The position numbers and the translations under genes were made by a program. Source: RYN-230 sp963793825 (GTDB lineage Bacteria > Actinomycetota > Actinomycetes > Streptosporangiales > Streptosporangiaceae). Taken from it: a stretch of 64,000 nucleotides of DNA. Every line of letters begins with the position of its first letter. Position 1 is the stretch's first letter. Below are positions 42,626 to 50,077 of the stretch, in pieces. The notes beneath the pieces are model-generated. The model worked only from the letters and a program-made list of their open reading frames with translations. It had not been told where the DNA came from and did not search any database. The stretch is taken from NCBI GenBank assembly GCA_963793825.1, contig CAWCBE010000012.1, positions 620,001 through 684,000 on the forward strand, read 5' to 3'.

Positions 42626-43357
42626 TCAGAACTCGGTGAGATCCGCCACCGAGGGTACTGGCCCGTCCCTGGCCGTGCCGCCCGCCGCCGGGCCGTCGCC
42701 GGCCGCGAGGTCATCGGTGGCGTAGCCGAGGTAGCTGACCACGTCGACCACTCCAGCGATGGCCCGGCACATCGCCACCGCCAGCGGGATCATGCTTTTC
42801 GCCGCCACGGAGCCGCTCAACGTCACCAGGCCGTCCTGGACACAGACCCGCACCAGGGACGGATTGGTCCCCAGGTGCCGGACGAACACGTCACGAAGGA
42901 TCTCGTGGACCAGGTCGCAGTCCGGGCGGGCGAAGACGTGGCCGAGGTCGGCCCAGCTGACCATGCCGACGAGATGACCGCCAGAATCGGCCACCGGCAG
43001 CTCGCTGAGCTGGTTCCGGCTCATCGACTGAGCCGCCTCGGCCAGCGGCGCCTCGGGTGAGGTCGTCACCACGGGAACCCGCATGACATCCTGGGCGGCC
43101 ACCGCCCGGCCCGCTGGCGGCTGGGGGTGCCGGATACGGCATAGGACCCGCCTGGCCGCCCGGCGCCCCGGCAGCGTGCAGCGCGGCTGCAGGTCAGCCG
43201 CGGCGACTAACCCGGCGACCCGGCCGGTGGCGCCGAGCACGGGCATGGTCCGGAAGCCGGTCGCAGCCATGATGGCCGCCAGCTCGCTCACCGGGGTGTC
43301 CACGGCGACGGTGAGTACCTCGGTGGTCATGACCTCACGCACTTTGTGACGGGACAT
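42626..43357 (-). CDS. CBS-pair plus BON domain protein
   Basis: A 243-residue cytosolic protein. CBS 1 is KVREVMTTEVLTVAVDTPVS, CBS 2 is VMRVPVVTTSPEAPLAEAAQ, and the BON domain is at about 150-215 (VCVQDGLVTLSGSVAAKSMI). CBS pairs bind adenine nucleotides. The arrangement is like proteins related to the DosR-regulated Hrp1/Rv2626c group, with an added BON domain. ATG 43357 has GAGGAG 7 nt upstream. Divergent from a universal stress protein gene, with 259 bp between them. Confidence 0.88.
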   Translation of the reverse strand: MSRHKVREVMTTEVLTVAVDTPVSELAAIMAATGFRTMPVLGATGRVAGLVAAADLQPRCTLPGRRAARRVLCRIRHPQPPAGRAVAAQDVMRVPVVTTSPEAPLAEAAQSMSRNQLSELPVADSGGHLVGMVSWADLGHVFARPDCDLVHEILRDVFVRHLGTNPSLVRVCVQDGLVTLSGSVAAKSMIPLAVAMCRAIAGVVDVVSYLGYATDDLAAGDGPAAGGTARDGPVPSVADLTEF

Positions 43358-43616
43358 CCACTCTCCTCTGCCGCCCCCGACATTCAGGGGACCTCGGCAG
43401 GCCACGGTCAGCCCAGGGCCGGAGTGCCCGTCACCGGAGGAGAAAGTCCCTACCCGAGACCCGAGGCCCTCGCCGAACCGGAGACCCGGCCGCAGTGCAT
43501 CAGCCGGGCACCCCGTGCGGGTGATGTTCCACGGCGCCGCCCGGGAGTGGGTGAGACGAGCTGACTTTGGGTATTTGTACCTCCGGCAAGCAGGACACAG
43601 CGGGTGATCGCGCTGG

Positions 43617-44123
43617 ATGCCAGGCCCCCCGGGCCGGACCTGCGAAGGGGGTGCCGCGCTGAAGCATGATCCAACACTGTCGCGCATCGTGGTTGGAGTA
43701 GACGGCTCAGTAGCCTCACTGGCCGCGCTGCGCTGGGCAGTCCGAGAAGCGGGATTGCGTACAACGGCCTTGCAAGTGGTGCGGGCCTGGGAAGACACCG
43801 CCAAGCGAGTGGCCCCGTACGCGCACGCGGCGCTGGCCAGCCGAGCGGACGACCACCTCACCGCGCGGGACCGGCTGGAGGCCGACGTGACGGCCGTGCT
43901 CGGTCCGTCACCCCTGGTCCGGGTCCAGGTGACCGCGGCCGAGGGCCTGGCGGCCCGGGTGCTGCTGGACCACGCCGCGGAGGCGGACCTGCTGGTGCTG
44001 GGGAGCGCCATCCACGGCGCACCGGACGGCATCGGGCCGGTGGCCCGGGCGTGCCTGCGGCACGCGCCGTGCCCAGTGGTGGTGGTCAGCGGGGCGATGA
44101 CGGACATCCCGGTCCCGGCCTGA
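43617..44123 (+). CDS. Universal stress protein
   Basis: A single UspA domain: LSRIVVGVDGSVASLAALRW at the N-terminus and a late AEADLLVLGSAIHGAPDG. The usual ATP loop G-x2-G-x9-G-(S/T) is only partly preserved (GSAIHGAPDGIGPVARA), so ATP binding is doubtful. ATG 43617 gives 168 residues. A CTG at 43659 with GAAGGGG 8 nt upstream is an alternative that would begin at KHDPTLSRIV. It lies between the CBS-BON gene and the Rv1733c-like gene, as in a dormancy or hypoxia group. Confidence 0.85.
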   Translation: MPGPPGRTCEGGAALKHDPTLSRIVVGVDGSVASLAALRWAVREAGLRTTALQVVRAWEDTAKRVAPYAHAALASRADDHLTARDRLEADVTAVLGPSPLVRVQVTAAEGLAARVLLDHAAEADLLVLGSAIHGAPDGIGPVARACLRHAPCPVVVVSGAMTDIPVPA

Positions 44124-44202
44124 GCCGCCGGGCCGGCCCGAGGTCGAGGCCGCCGGCGGCGCTGGCCATAATCCCCGGCCCCACCCAGCAGCACGGGCTG
44201 GA

Positions 44203-44814
44203 TCAGCGGCGGCTGCTCCACCGGGGCTCGGTGGCCTGCCAGTCAGCATCCCAGGCGGCCAGGCGCCGCCGGTCCAGTCCCTGCAGGGTCAGTGACGCGG
44301 CGCAGAGCAGGAACGCGCCCAGCGCCAGCGGGGCAGTGACGGCAGCCAGGAAGGCCTGGCCAGTCGCCTGATCGTGCCGGAGCGGCGGCCCGGTCTGCTC
44401 GCCGGCGCCGTCCACCCAGATCCGCACCATGCTGCCGGCCCGGGCCCCCGGCAAGGCCGGCACGTCACCGGTGCGCACCTTCCCATCGGACGTGGTCCAC
44501 TTGGCTTGCACCTCGGCGGTGCTCACGCCGCCGTACCCCTCGCCGGACACGGATCCCGCGTTGGCCAGCAGCACGGCCGGGACCTGGCGCCAGGACCTCT
44601 GCTGGGCCCGCTCAACCCGCAGGGCGGCGGCGCCGGCCCAGTGGCCGGCGGCGAGCGCCAGCAGCGGGGCGCCGATCAGAAAGATAAGCAGGGCCGCCGC
44701 AATCACCGTGGCCTCAATCCGGTCGCTGGCCCGCCGGAGCGGATTGTGGTCCGGCCAGAGGCCGCGCAGCCACAGAGCTCGCCGCTCGCGCGGTTCTGCC
44801 CCTCGCCTCATCAT
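44203..44814 (-). CDS. Rv1733c-like two-helix membrane protein
   Basis: A 203-residue protein with two transmembrane segments (about 38-58, ATVIAAALLIFLIGAPLLAL, and about 150-172, FLAAVTAPLALGAFLLCAAS) flanking an outer domain. The pattern NPLRRASDRIEATV, then WTTSDGKVRTGDVPALPGAR and MVRIWVDGAGEQTG, matches my memory of Mycobacterium tuberculosis Rv1733c, a DosR-regulon latency antigen of unknown function. ATG 44814 has GGGAGG 6 nt upstream. GGGACTTTCGCCC at 44884-44896 could be half of a DosR-like site. Confidence 0.75.
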   Translation of the reverse strand: MMRRGAEPRERRALWLRGLWPDHNPLRRASDRIEATVIAAALLIFLIGAPLLALAAGHWAGAAALRVERAQQRSWRQVPAVLLANAGSVSGEGYGGVSTAEVQAKWTTSDGKVRTGDVPALPGARAGSMVRIWVDGAGEQTGPPLRHDQATGQAFLAAVTAPLALGAFLLCAASLTLQGLDRRRLAAWDADWQATEPRWSSRR

Positions 44815-44993
44815 GCGTGCCTCCCTGCCTCCACCATGCGGCGGCTGGCAGGCCAGGCCTAGGGGCCATCCGCCCGCTCGCGCGGGACTTTCGCCCGGTC
44901 TGCAGGCATGGGCGGCACCGGCCCGGCTGGCCGCGGTGCCCGGGCCGGGCCGCACCCCGGACGGGCTGTTCACGCGTGGGGGGTGCTCAGCCC

Positions 44994-45214
44994 TTCACAT
45001 ATCTGCTCACCGGCTACACCGGGCGGGCCGGGCGGCGCCAGGTGGACCCGGGCGAGGTGGAACTGCGGGTGGGCGCGTCCAGTACCGATATCCGGGGCAC
45101 GCTGCGCGCCACGCTCACCGGGGCACGCTGCGCGCCGCGCTCACCGGGGCGCGCCGGGAGGCCGGGCCCGGCCGGGTGCTGCACCCGGAGATTAGGCTGC
45201 TGCCAGCCGAGTGA
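44994..45214 (+). pseudogene. GH3 beta-glucosidase C-terminal remnant
   Basis: Reading from about 44994 gives YLLTGYTGRAGRRQVDPGEV and ELRVGASSTDIRGTLRATLT, which is the fibronectin-III-like end of family 3 beta-glucosidases (the usual F-T-G-x-D-G-R-x-x-V-x-P-G-x-x-x-L-x-V-G-x-S pattern). A 26-bp duplication at 45094-45145 then shifts the frame. Removing one copy restores GARREAGPGRVLHPEIRLLP and a stop at 45212. The rest of the enzyme is absent. An acetyl-xylan esterase gene follows, so a hemicellulose locus may have decayed here. Confidence 0.6.
45094..45145 (+). repeat. 26-bp tandem duplication
   Basis: Copies 45094-45119 and 45120-45145 differ at one base. The length is not a multiple of three and breaks the reading frame of the beta-glucosidase remnant. 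Confidence 0.85.
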
Positions 45215-45281
45215 GCCGCCTGGCGCGGCCGCCCGCCCCGTGTCAACCGCGGCCCGCCCGCCCCGCGATCGTGAGGACCTG

Positions 45282-46253
45282 ATGCTCCGCGACCTTTCCC
45301 TGGATGAGCTGCGCGGCTACACGCCCGACGTGGCTGAGCCCGCCGACTTCGCCGAGTTCTGGGCGGCCGAGCTGGCCGACGCGGCCACCCGCGACGCCGA
45401 GCCGGTGCTGCGCCCGGCGGGCACCCGGGTGCGGCACGCGGCGGTGGCCGACGTGACGTTCCCCGGCTACAACGGGGACCCGGTCAAAGCCTGGCTGCTG
45501 CTGCCGCACGACAGCGTCCCGGGCGGCGCGTTCATCGTCGAGTTCATCGGGTACGGCGGCGGCCGGGGCGACCCGTTCGACTGGCTGGCCTGGAGCAGCG
45601 CGGGCCATCCGCACCTGGTCATGGACACCCGGGGCCAGGGCGGCGGGTGGCGCAGCGCGGACACGCCCGACCCGAGCGACAACGGGGCGCCCAGCACCTC
45701 GGGCTTCATGACCCGGGGCATCGCCGACCCGCGGACCTACTACTACACCCGGCTGTTCATCGACGCGGCCCGGGCCGTGGCGGTCGCCCAGCGCCATCCG
45801 GCCTGCGCGGGCCGTCCGGTGGTCACCACGGGGGGCAGCCAGGGTGGCGGCCTGGCCATCGCCGCCGCGCACCTGGCCGGCGGGGTCGCCGCGGCCCTGC
45901 CCGACGTGCCGTTCCTGGCCCACCCGAGGCGGGCGGTGGACGTCACCGACAGCCACCCCTACGTCGAGCTCACCGAGTACTGCAGCGTGCACCACGGCGC
46001 GATGGACCAGGTGTTCCGGACGCTGTCCTACATCGACGTGGTCAACCACGCCAAGCGGGTCACCGTCCCCGGCCTGTTCTCGGTGGGGCTGACCGACGAC
46101 ATCACCCCCCCGTCCACCGTCTTCGCCGCCTTCAACCACTACGCGGGCCCGAAGCAGATCGAGGTCTACCCGTTCAACGGCCACGAGGGCGGCGGCACCA
46201 CGCAGTTCCTGGCCAAACTGGCCTTCCTGGCCAGGAACGCCGGCCCGGCCTGA
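45282..46253 (+). CDS. Acetyl-xylan esterase / cephalosporin-C deacetylase
   Basis: AXE1-family alpha/beta hydrolase, 323 residues. Nucleophile Ser is in VTTGGSQGGGLAIAAAH, the acid Asp in FSVGLTDDITPPSTV, and the His in YPFNGHEGGG. GYGGGRGDPFDWLAW, and DTRGQGGGW near it, are family signatures for the oxyanion region. Members deacetylate xylo-oligosaccharides and cephalosporin C. ATG 45282 (MLRDLSLDELRGYTPDV) has GAGGACC just before it. There is no signal peptide, so it is cytoplasmic and probably acts on imported oligosaccharides. Confidence 0.92.
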   Translation: MLRDLSLDELRGYTPDVAEPADFAEFWAAELADAATRDAEPVLRPAGTRVRHAAVADVTFPGYNGDPVKAWLLLPHDSVPGGAFIVEFIGYGGGRGDPFDWLAWSSAGHPHLVMDTRGQGGGWRSADTPDPSDNGAPSTSGFMTRGIADPRTYYYTRLFIDAARAVAVAQRHPACAGRPVVTTGGSQGGGLAIAAAHLAGGVAAALPDVPFLAHPRRAVDVTDSHPYVELTEYCSVHHGAMDQVFRTLSYIDVVNHAKRVTVPGLFSVGLTDDITPPSTVFAAFNHYAGPKQIEVYPFNGHEGGGTTQFLAKLAFLARNAGPA

Positions 46254-46360
46254 GCGACTGTCCCGCCTCCCCCGGTGAAGAACATTAACCTTCCTTGACC
46301 TTTCCTTGAACTATTCCGGCCGCCGGTGTTCATTGGAGAGATCCACAAGGGGGGTGGCGG

Positions 46361-48949
46361 ATGACAACTCCGGTATCCGGGCGCGTCCGGCCCAGGTCAG
46401 TATTCGCTCCCGTCGGTGCCGACCTCGACGCGCTCCGGGCGACCCCGGACACCTCGGGCTCGTCGCGGCAGGGACGAACGACTCACTTCACGACCAACTA
46501 TTCGAACGGACTGCTCAACCATGCGCCCGGCGACATCATCCAGCTGACGAGCAACGCCAGCTGGCGGACGAGCTGGTCGGTCATCACGCCGGGCAGGTTC
46601 ACCGACCGCCCGTTCAGCGACTTGCTGTTCTACGACCCCACTGCGGGCGTGGGTGAGTTCTACACGACAGAGGGGGGCAACCTCGGCCTGCTCAGCAGTC
46701 ACAGTGGCTGGCGGACGACCTGGTCCATCATCGTCCCCGGCAACTTCACCGGGGGCGCACACCAGGACCTCCTCTTCTACGACCCGGTGGGGGGCGTCGG
46801 CGAGATCTACTCGACGGACGGCCAGGGCGGGATCAGCCTGGTGGCCAGCCACTCCGACTGGCGGCACACCTGGTCGCTGATCATCCCGTGCAGCATCTCC
46901 GGGGGCAGCTTCAGTGACCTGCTGTTCTACGACCCCACGGCCGGGGTCGGCGAAATGTACCGGACCGACGGGCACGGGAACATCAGCCTGATCGCCAGCC
47001 ATACCGACTGGCGCACCACCTGGGCGGCGATCGCCGCCTGCCAGCTAGCCGGCCAAGCCCGCCGCCCGTCAAGCGACCTGCTTTTCTACGACCCGTCAGC
47101 CGGTGTCGGCGAGATGTACGCGGTCGATGGGCAGGGCGGCATCAGCCTCATCGCGAGCCACACCGACTGGCGGCATACCTGGTCGATCGTCAAGCCCTGC
47201 GCCATCAGCGGCCACCCGCACAGCGACCTCATGTTCTACGACCCGGCCGCCGGGGTGGGCGAGTTCTACGCCACCGACGGCCACGGCGGGATCTCCCTGC
47301 TGCACAGCGCAGCCAACTGGCGCCACACCTGGTCGATGATTTCGCCGGCCAACTTCACCGACGGCGCGGGCCAGGACCTGGTCTTCTACGACCCCGCCGC
47401 GGGTACCGGCGAGATCTACACCACGCAGGGCAACACGCTCTCGACCGCGATCCTGGCCACCTGCGAGGGCGACTATGAGGCGCTGCGCGGGTATTTCGGC
47501 ATTACCCCCGACGACCTGCCCTTCGACATCTACGTCCAGTCGGGCACCGGCGGCGCCAGCCACGGCGGATGCGATGACAGCGAGATTCACTGTGATGCCT
47601 TTGCCGGAGACGACGACAACCTCGTGCGCATGCTCGTGGTCTCGGAAGCCGACGAGGTGTTCGAGGCCGACCAGGGCAACGGCTGGGACTGCGGGCAGAG
47701 CCACGGCGAAGGGCTGTCCCGCGTCCTGGCCGCGCACCGCTACCCGCACTCGATGACCGTTCCCGGCGTGAGCTTCCGTACCGGGGGCTGGTGGATCTGG
47801 AGCGACCGCCAGGACTGGGTTGACCAGAACGAGGACACCGACACCCACTTCCCCTCGGTCGGATGCGCCACGTTGTTCATCCACTACCTGAAGTTCCAGC
47901 TCGGCTACAGCCTCGAGCAGATCACGCAGGCCGGCGGCGGGGCACCCGCGGAAACGTTCCGCCGGCTCAGCGGGCGCACCGACGCGTTCGCACCGTTCAA
48001 GGCGGCCATCGAGCGCCGGTTCGACGTTGCCGTCACGGAACCGTTCGATTCGGACAATGCCTTTCCGATCTACCGCGACCTCATGTTCTACGACCCGACG
48101 GCCGGCACGGGCGAGTTCTACACCAGCGACATCAGCGGCGGCATCGCGTTGCTCGCCACCGACAACACCTGGCGGAACTCATGGTCGATCATCACGCCCG
48201 GCAACTTCACCAGCCGCTCGTTCCACGACCTGCTCTTCTACGACCCGGCGGCAGGCACGGGCGAGATCTACCAAAGCGACGGCCACGGCCACATCCAACT
48301 GGTCGCATCGCACACCAATTGGCGTACGACGTGGGACATCATCCAGCCGGCCCGGTTCGGCGGCCAACGTTACGACGGCATCCTGTTCTATGACCGCGAC
48401 TCCGGCACCGGAGAGATCTACTCGACCGACGGCCAGGGCGGCATCCAGCAGATGGCCAGCTACCCGGACTGGCGCACAACCTGGCGCACGATCCTGGTCG
48501 GCAACTTCACGCGCAACCGCTATCCGGACGTGCTTTTCTACGATCCGCAGGCTGGGCTGATCGAGATCTACACGACGGACGAGGGCGGCAACATCGCCCT
48601 CGCCGGGAGCACCGCCCAGGTGTCGAATACCTGGGATATCGGTCTCGCCTGCAACGTCACGGGCGGCGAATTCAGCGACGTCATGTTCTACGACCGCACC
48701 CACGGCCTGATGGAGTTCTTCACCACCTTCGGCGACGGCACCCTGGCCACGCTCTCCGGCCCCACGCCGTTCGGCGGCGACTGGCCCCAGCTTCATCACA
48801 CGGCCTTCCGCGAGTTTCTCTGCTACGACCCGAACCAGGGCGTGGGCGAATACCACCGGGTAACCGATACCGGGCAACCGAGCCTGCTCAACCGGCATAC
48901 CGACTGGCGGCACACCTGGTCGGTCATCGCGCCCGGCACGTACCGCTGA
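46361..48949 (+). CDS. Two repeat propellers flanking an unknown domain
   Basis: An 862-residue protein without a visible signal peptide. From residue 87 it consists of units of about 50 residues with the pattern D-L-L-F-Y-D-P-x-A-G-x-G-E-x-Y, then G-G-I-x-L-x-A-S-H-x-D-W-R-x-T-W-S-I-I. Six units precede and about six follow a different domain at 366-572. The middle domain has SHGGCDDSEIHCDAF, an acidic EADEVFEADQGNGWDCGQSH and GEGLSRVLA, and WWIWSDRQDWVDQNED. The placement of GEGLSR resembles the zinc helix of gluzincin peptidases but lacks HExxH. The repeats are tachylectin- or FG-GAP-like and likely fold as beta-propellers. ATG 46361 follows AAGGGGGGTGG. Function unknown. Confidence 0.85.
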   Translation: MTTPVSGRVRPRSVFAPVGADLDALRATPDTSGSSRQGRTTHFTTNYSNGLLNHAPGDIIQLTSNASWRTSWSVITPGRFTDRPFSDLLFYDPTAGVGEFYTTEGGNLGLLSSHSGWRTTWSIIVPGNFTGGAHQDLLFYDPVGGVGEIYSTDGQGGISLVASHSDWRHTWSLIIPCSISGGSFSDLLFYDPTAGVGEMYRTDGHGNISLIASHTDWRTTWAAIAACQLAGQARRPSSDLLFYDPSAGVGEMYAVDGQGGISLIASHTDWRHTWSIVKPCAISGHPHSDLMFYDPAAGVGEFYATDGHGGISLLHSAANWRHTWSMISPANFTDGAGQDLVFYDPAAGTGEIYTTQGNTLSTAILATCEGDYEALRGYFGITPDDLPFDIYVQSGTGGASHGGCDDSEIHCDAFAGDDDNLVRMLVVSEADEVFEADQGNGWDCGQSHGEGLSRVLAAHRYPHSMTVPGVSFRTGGWWIWSDRQDWVDQNEDTDTHFPSVGCATLFIHYLKFQLGYSLEQITQAGGGAPAETFRRLSGRTDAFAPFKAAIERRFDVAVTEPFDSDNAFPIYRDLMFYDPTAGTGEFYTSDISGGIALLATDNTWRNSWSIITPGNFTSRSFHDLLFYDPAAGTGEIYQSDGHGHIQLVASHTNWRTTWDIIQPARFGGQRYDGILFYDRDSGTGEIYSTDGQGGIQQMASYPDWRTTWRTILVGNFTRNRYPDVLFYDPQAGLIEIYTTDEGGNIALAGSTAQVSNTWDIGLACNVTGGEFSDVMFYDRTHGLMEFFTTFGDGTLATLSGPTPFGGDWPQLHHTAFREFLCYDPNQGVGEYHRVTDTGQPSLLNRHTDWRHTWSVIAPGTYR

Positions 48950-49011
48950 CGGAAAGCGGAACTGCTGGTCAGGAGGTGACAGGTCCGGGCCCGGGGCGCG
49001 GAGATCAGGGG

Positions 49012-49932
49012 TTAGCGGACCGGGGGCGGGGTGAACTCAGCGCTGGCGGCCAGGCGGGGGTCCCAGGAGCACATGATGCAGGCCTGGCGGAACGCAGACC
49101 GGGCGAACTCCAGCGCCGCCGCCCGCGGATCCGCGGCGGCCCGGACGTCGTCCCAGTCCAGCACGTACTCCCCCAGCGCGCCCTCCCACCGCGCGGCGGC
49201 CGGGGACAGCTTCATCCCCTCGAAGCCCTCAGGGGCGGGGTGCGCGTAGGCGTAGAACGCCGCCTTCGGGTACCGGCCATCGCCAGGCCACCAGCCGACG
49301 GCCACCTCCTGGGCGTCCATCGCGTTGCGCATGATGAAGTCGCCGGACGGCGGATCGGCGCTGGCCCCGGAGAACAGGTTGACCGCCAGGTCGAAGGAAC
49401 CCCACCAGGCGTTGACCGGGGTGGACCGGCCACGGTACGGGGCCCGGAAGGCGGTCAGCACCAGGGCGGCCTGGGTGGCCGCGGCGAAGTAGTCGGCCAC
49501 CTGGCCGGGGTCATAGGTCGCGTGCTCGGTGTCGGTGTCCAGGGGGACTGTCCAGGTCACCTCCTGCGGGTTGGTCTTGATCCGCACCGGGCCGCCGAGG
49601 CGGCGCACCGCGGCCAGTACCTCGCGGGTCACCTCGCCGACCGGGCGGTCCGGCGCGAGCGGCACCCGGTCGGACCGGCCGTCGCTGTGCTCCACCACGG
49701 CCTCGTGCCGCCGCAGGTCGAGCGCGGCGACCAGGGCACCGCTGCCGTCCGGGGCAGGCAGCGGCGCGGTCTCCCAGCCACGCGCGGTCAGCCGCAGCGC
49801 CGCATGCTGCAATTGCGGTTCCGGGGACGCCAGCGCGACGGCCAGCTTCCCCAGCACCTGGGTGTGCGCGTGCAGCGTGTCACAGGTCGCCCGCCATGCT
49901 TCGTAGGAGCACGCGGGCCAGGTAACCGGCAT
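49012..49932 (-). CDS. DUF5996 family protein
   Basis: A 306-residue protein recognisable by its N-terminus (PACSYEAWRATCDTLHAHTQ), TARGWETAPL, LDLRRHEAVVEHSDGR, VRIKTNPQEV and VNAWWGSFDLAVNLFSG. Near the end, DPRAAALEFARSAFRQACIM is typical. The family is widespread in bacteria and no function has been shown. It stands alone, convergent with the propeller protein. Confidence 0.85.
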   Translation of the reverse strand: MPVTWPACSYEAWRATCDTLHAHTQVLGKLAVALASPEPQLQHAALRLTARGWETAPLPAPDGSGALVAALDLRRHEAVVEHSDGRSDRVPLAPDRPVGEVTREVLAAVRRLGGPVRIKTNPQEVTWTVPLDTDTEHATYDPGQVADYFAAATQAALVLTAFRAPYRGRSTPVNAWWGSFDLAVNLFSGASADPPSGDFIMRNAMDAQEVAVGWWPGDGRYPKAAFYAYAHPAPEGFEGMKLSPAAARWEGALGEYVLDWDDVRAAADPRAAALEFARSAFRQACIMCSWDPRLAASAEFTPPPVR

Positions 49933-50077
49933 GACAGCAGGCTAGCCCGGCCGTCCCGCGCCCGCGCAGCCGGTGCGCCGCGCCCATCCGGCTAGCTACG
50001 CAGCACGCCCGCCCGCCGGGCCCGCCCGCCAGCCACGCAGCGGGCGCCGCCCAACCAGCCCGTGCCACTGCGTAACG

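Larger units (their letters stand above)
44815..45281. other. Gap holding a GH3 remnant
   Basis: 467 bp between divergent genes. Positions 44994-45214 are a decayed beta-glucosidase end. The first 180 bp contain the probable promoter of the Rv1733c-like gene. Confidence 0.5.

Noticed and set aside
44884..44896. GGGACTTTCGCCC taken as a DosR box
   Set aside because: Only the first half fits the palindromic consensus; kept as a remark in the cluster finding but not as a feature.
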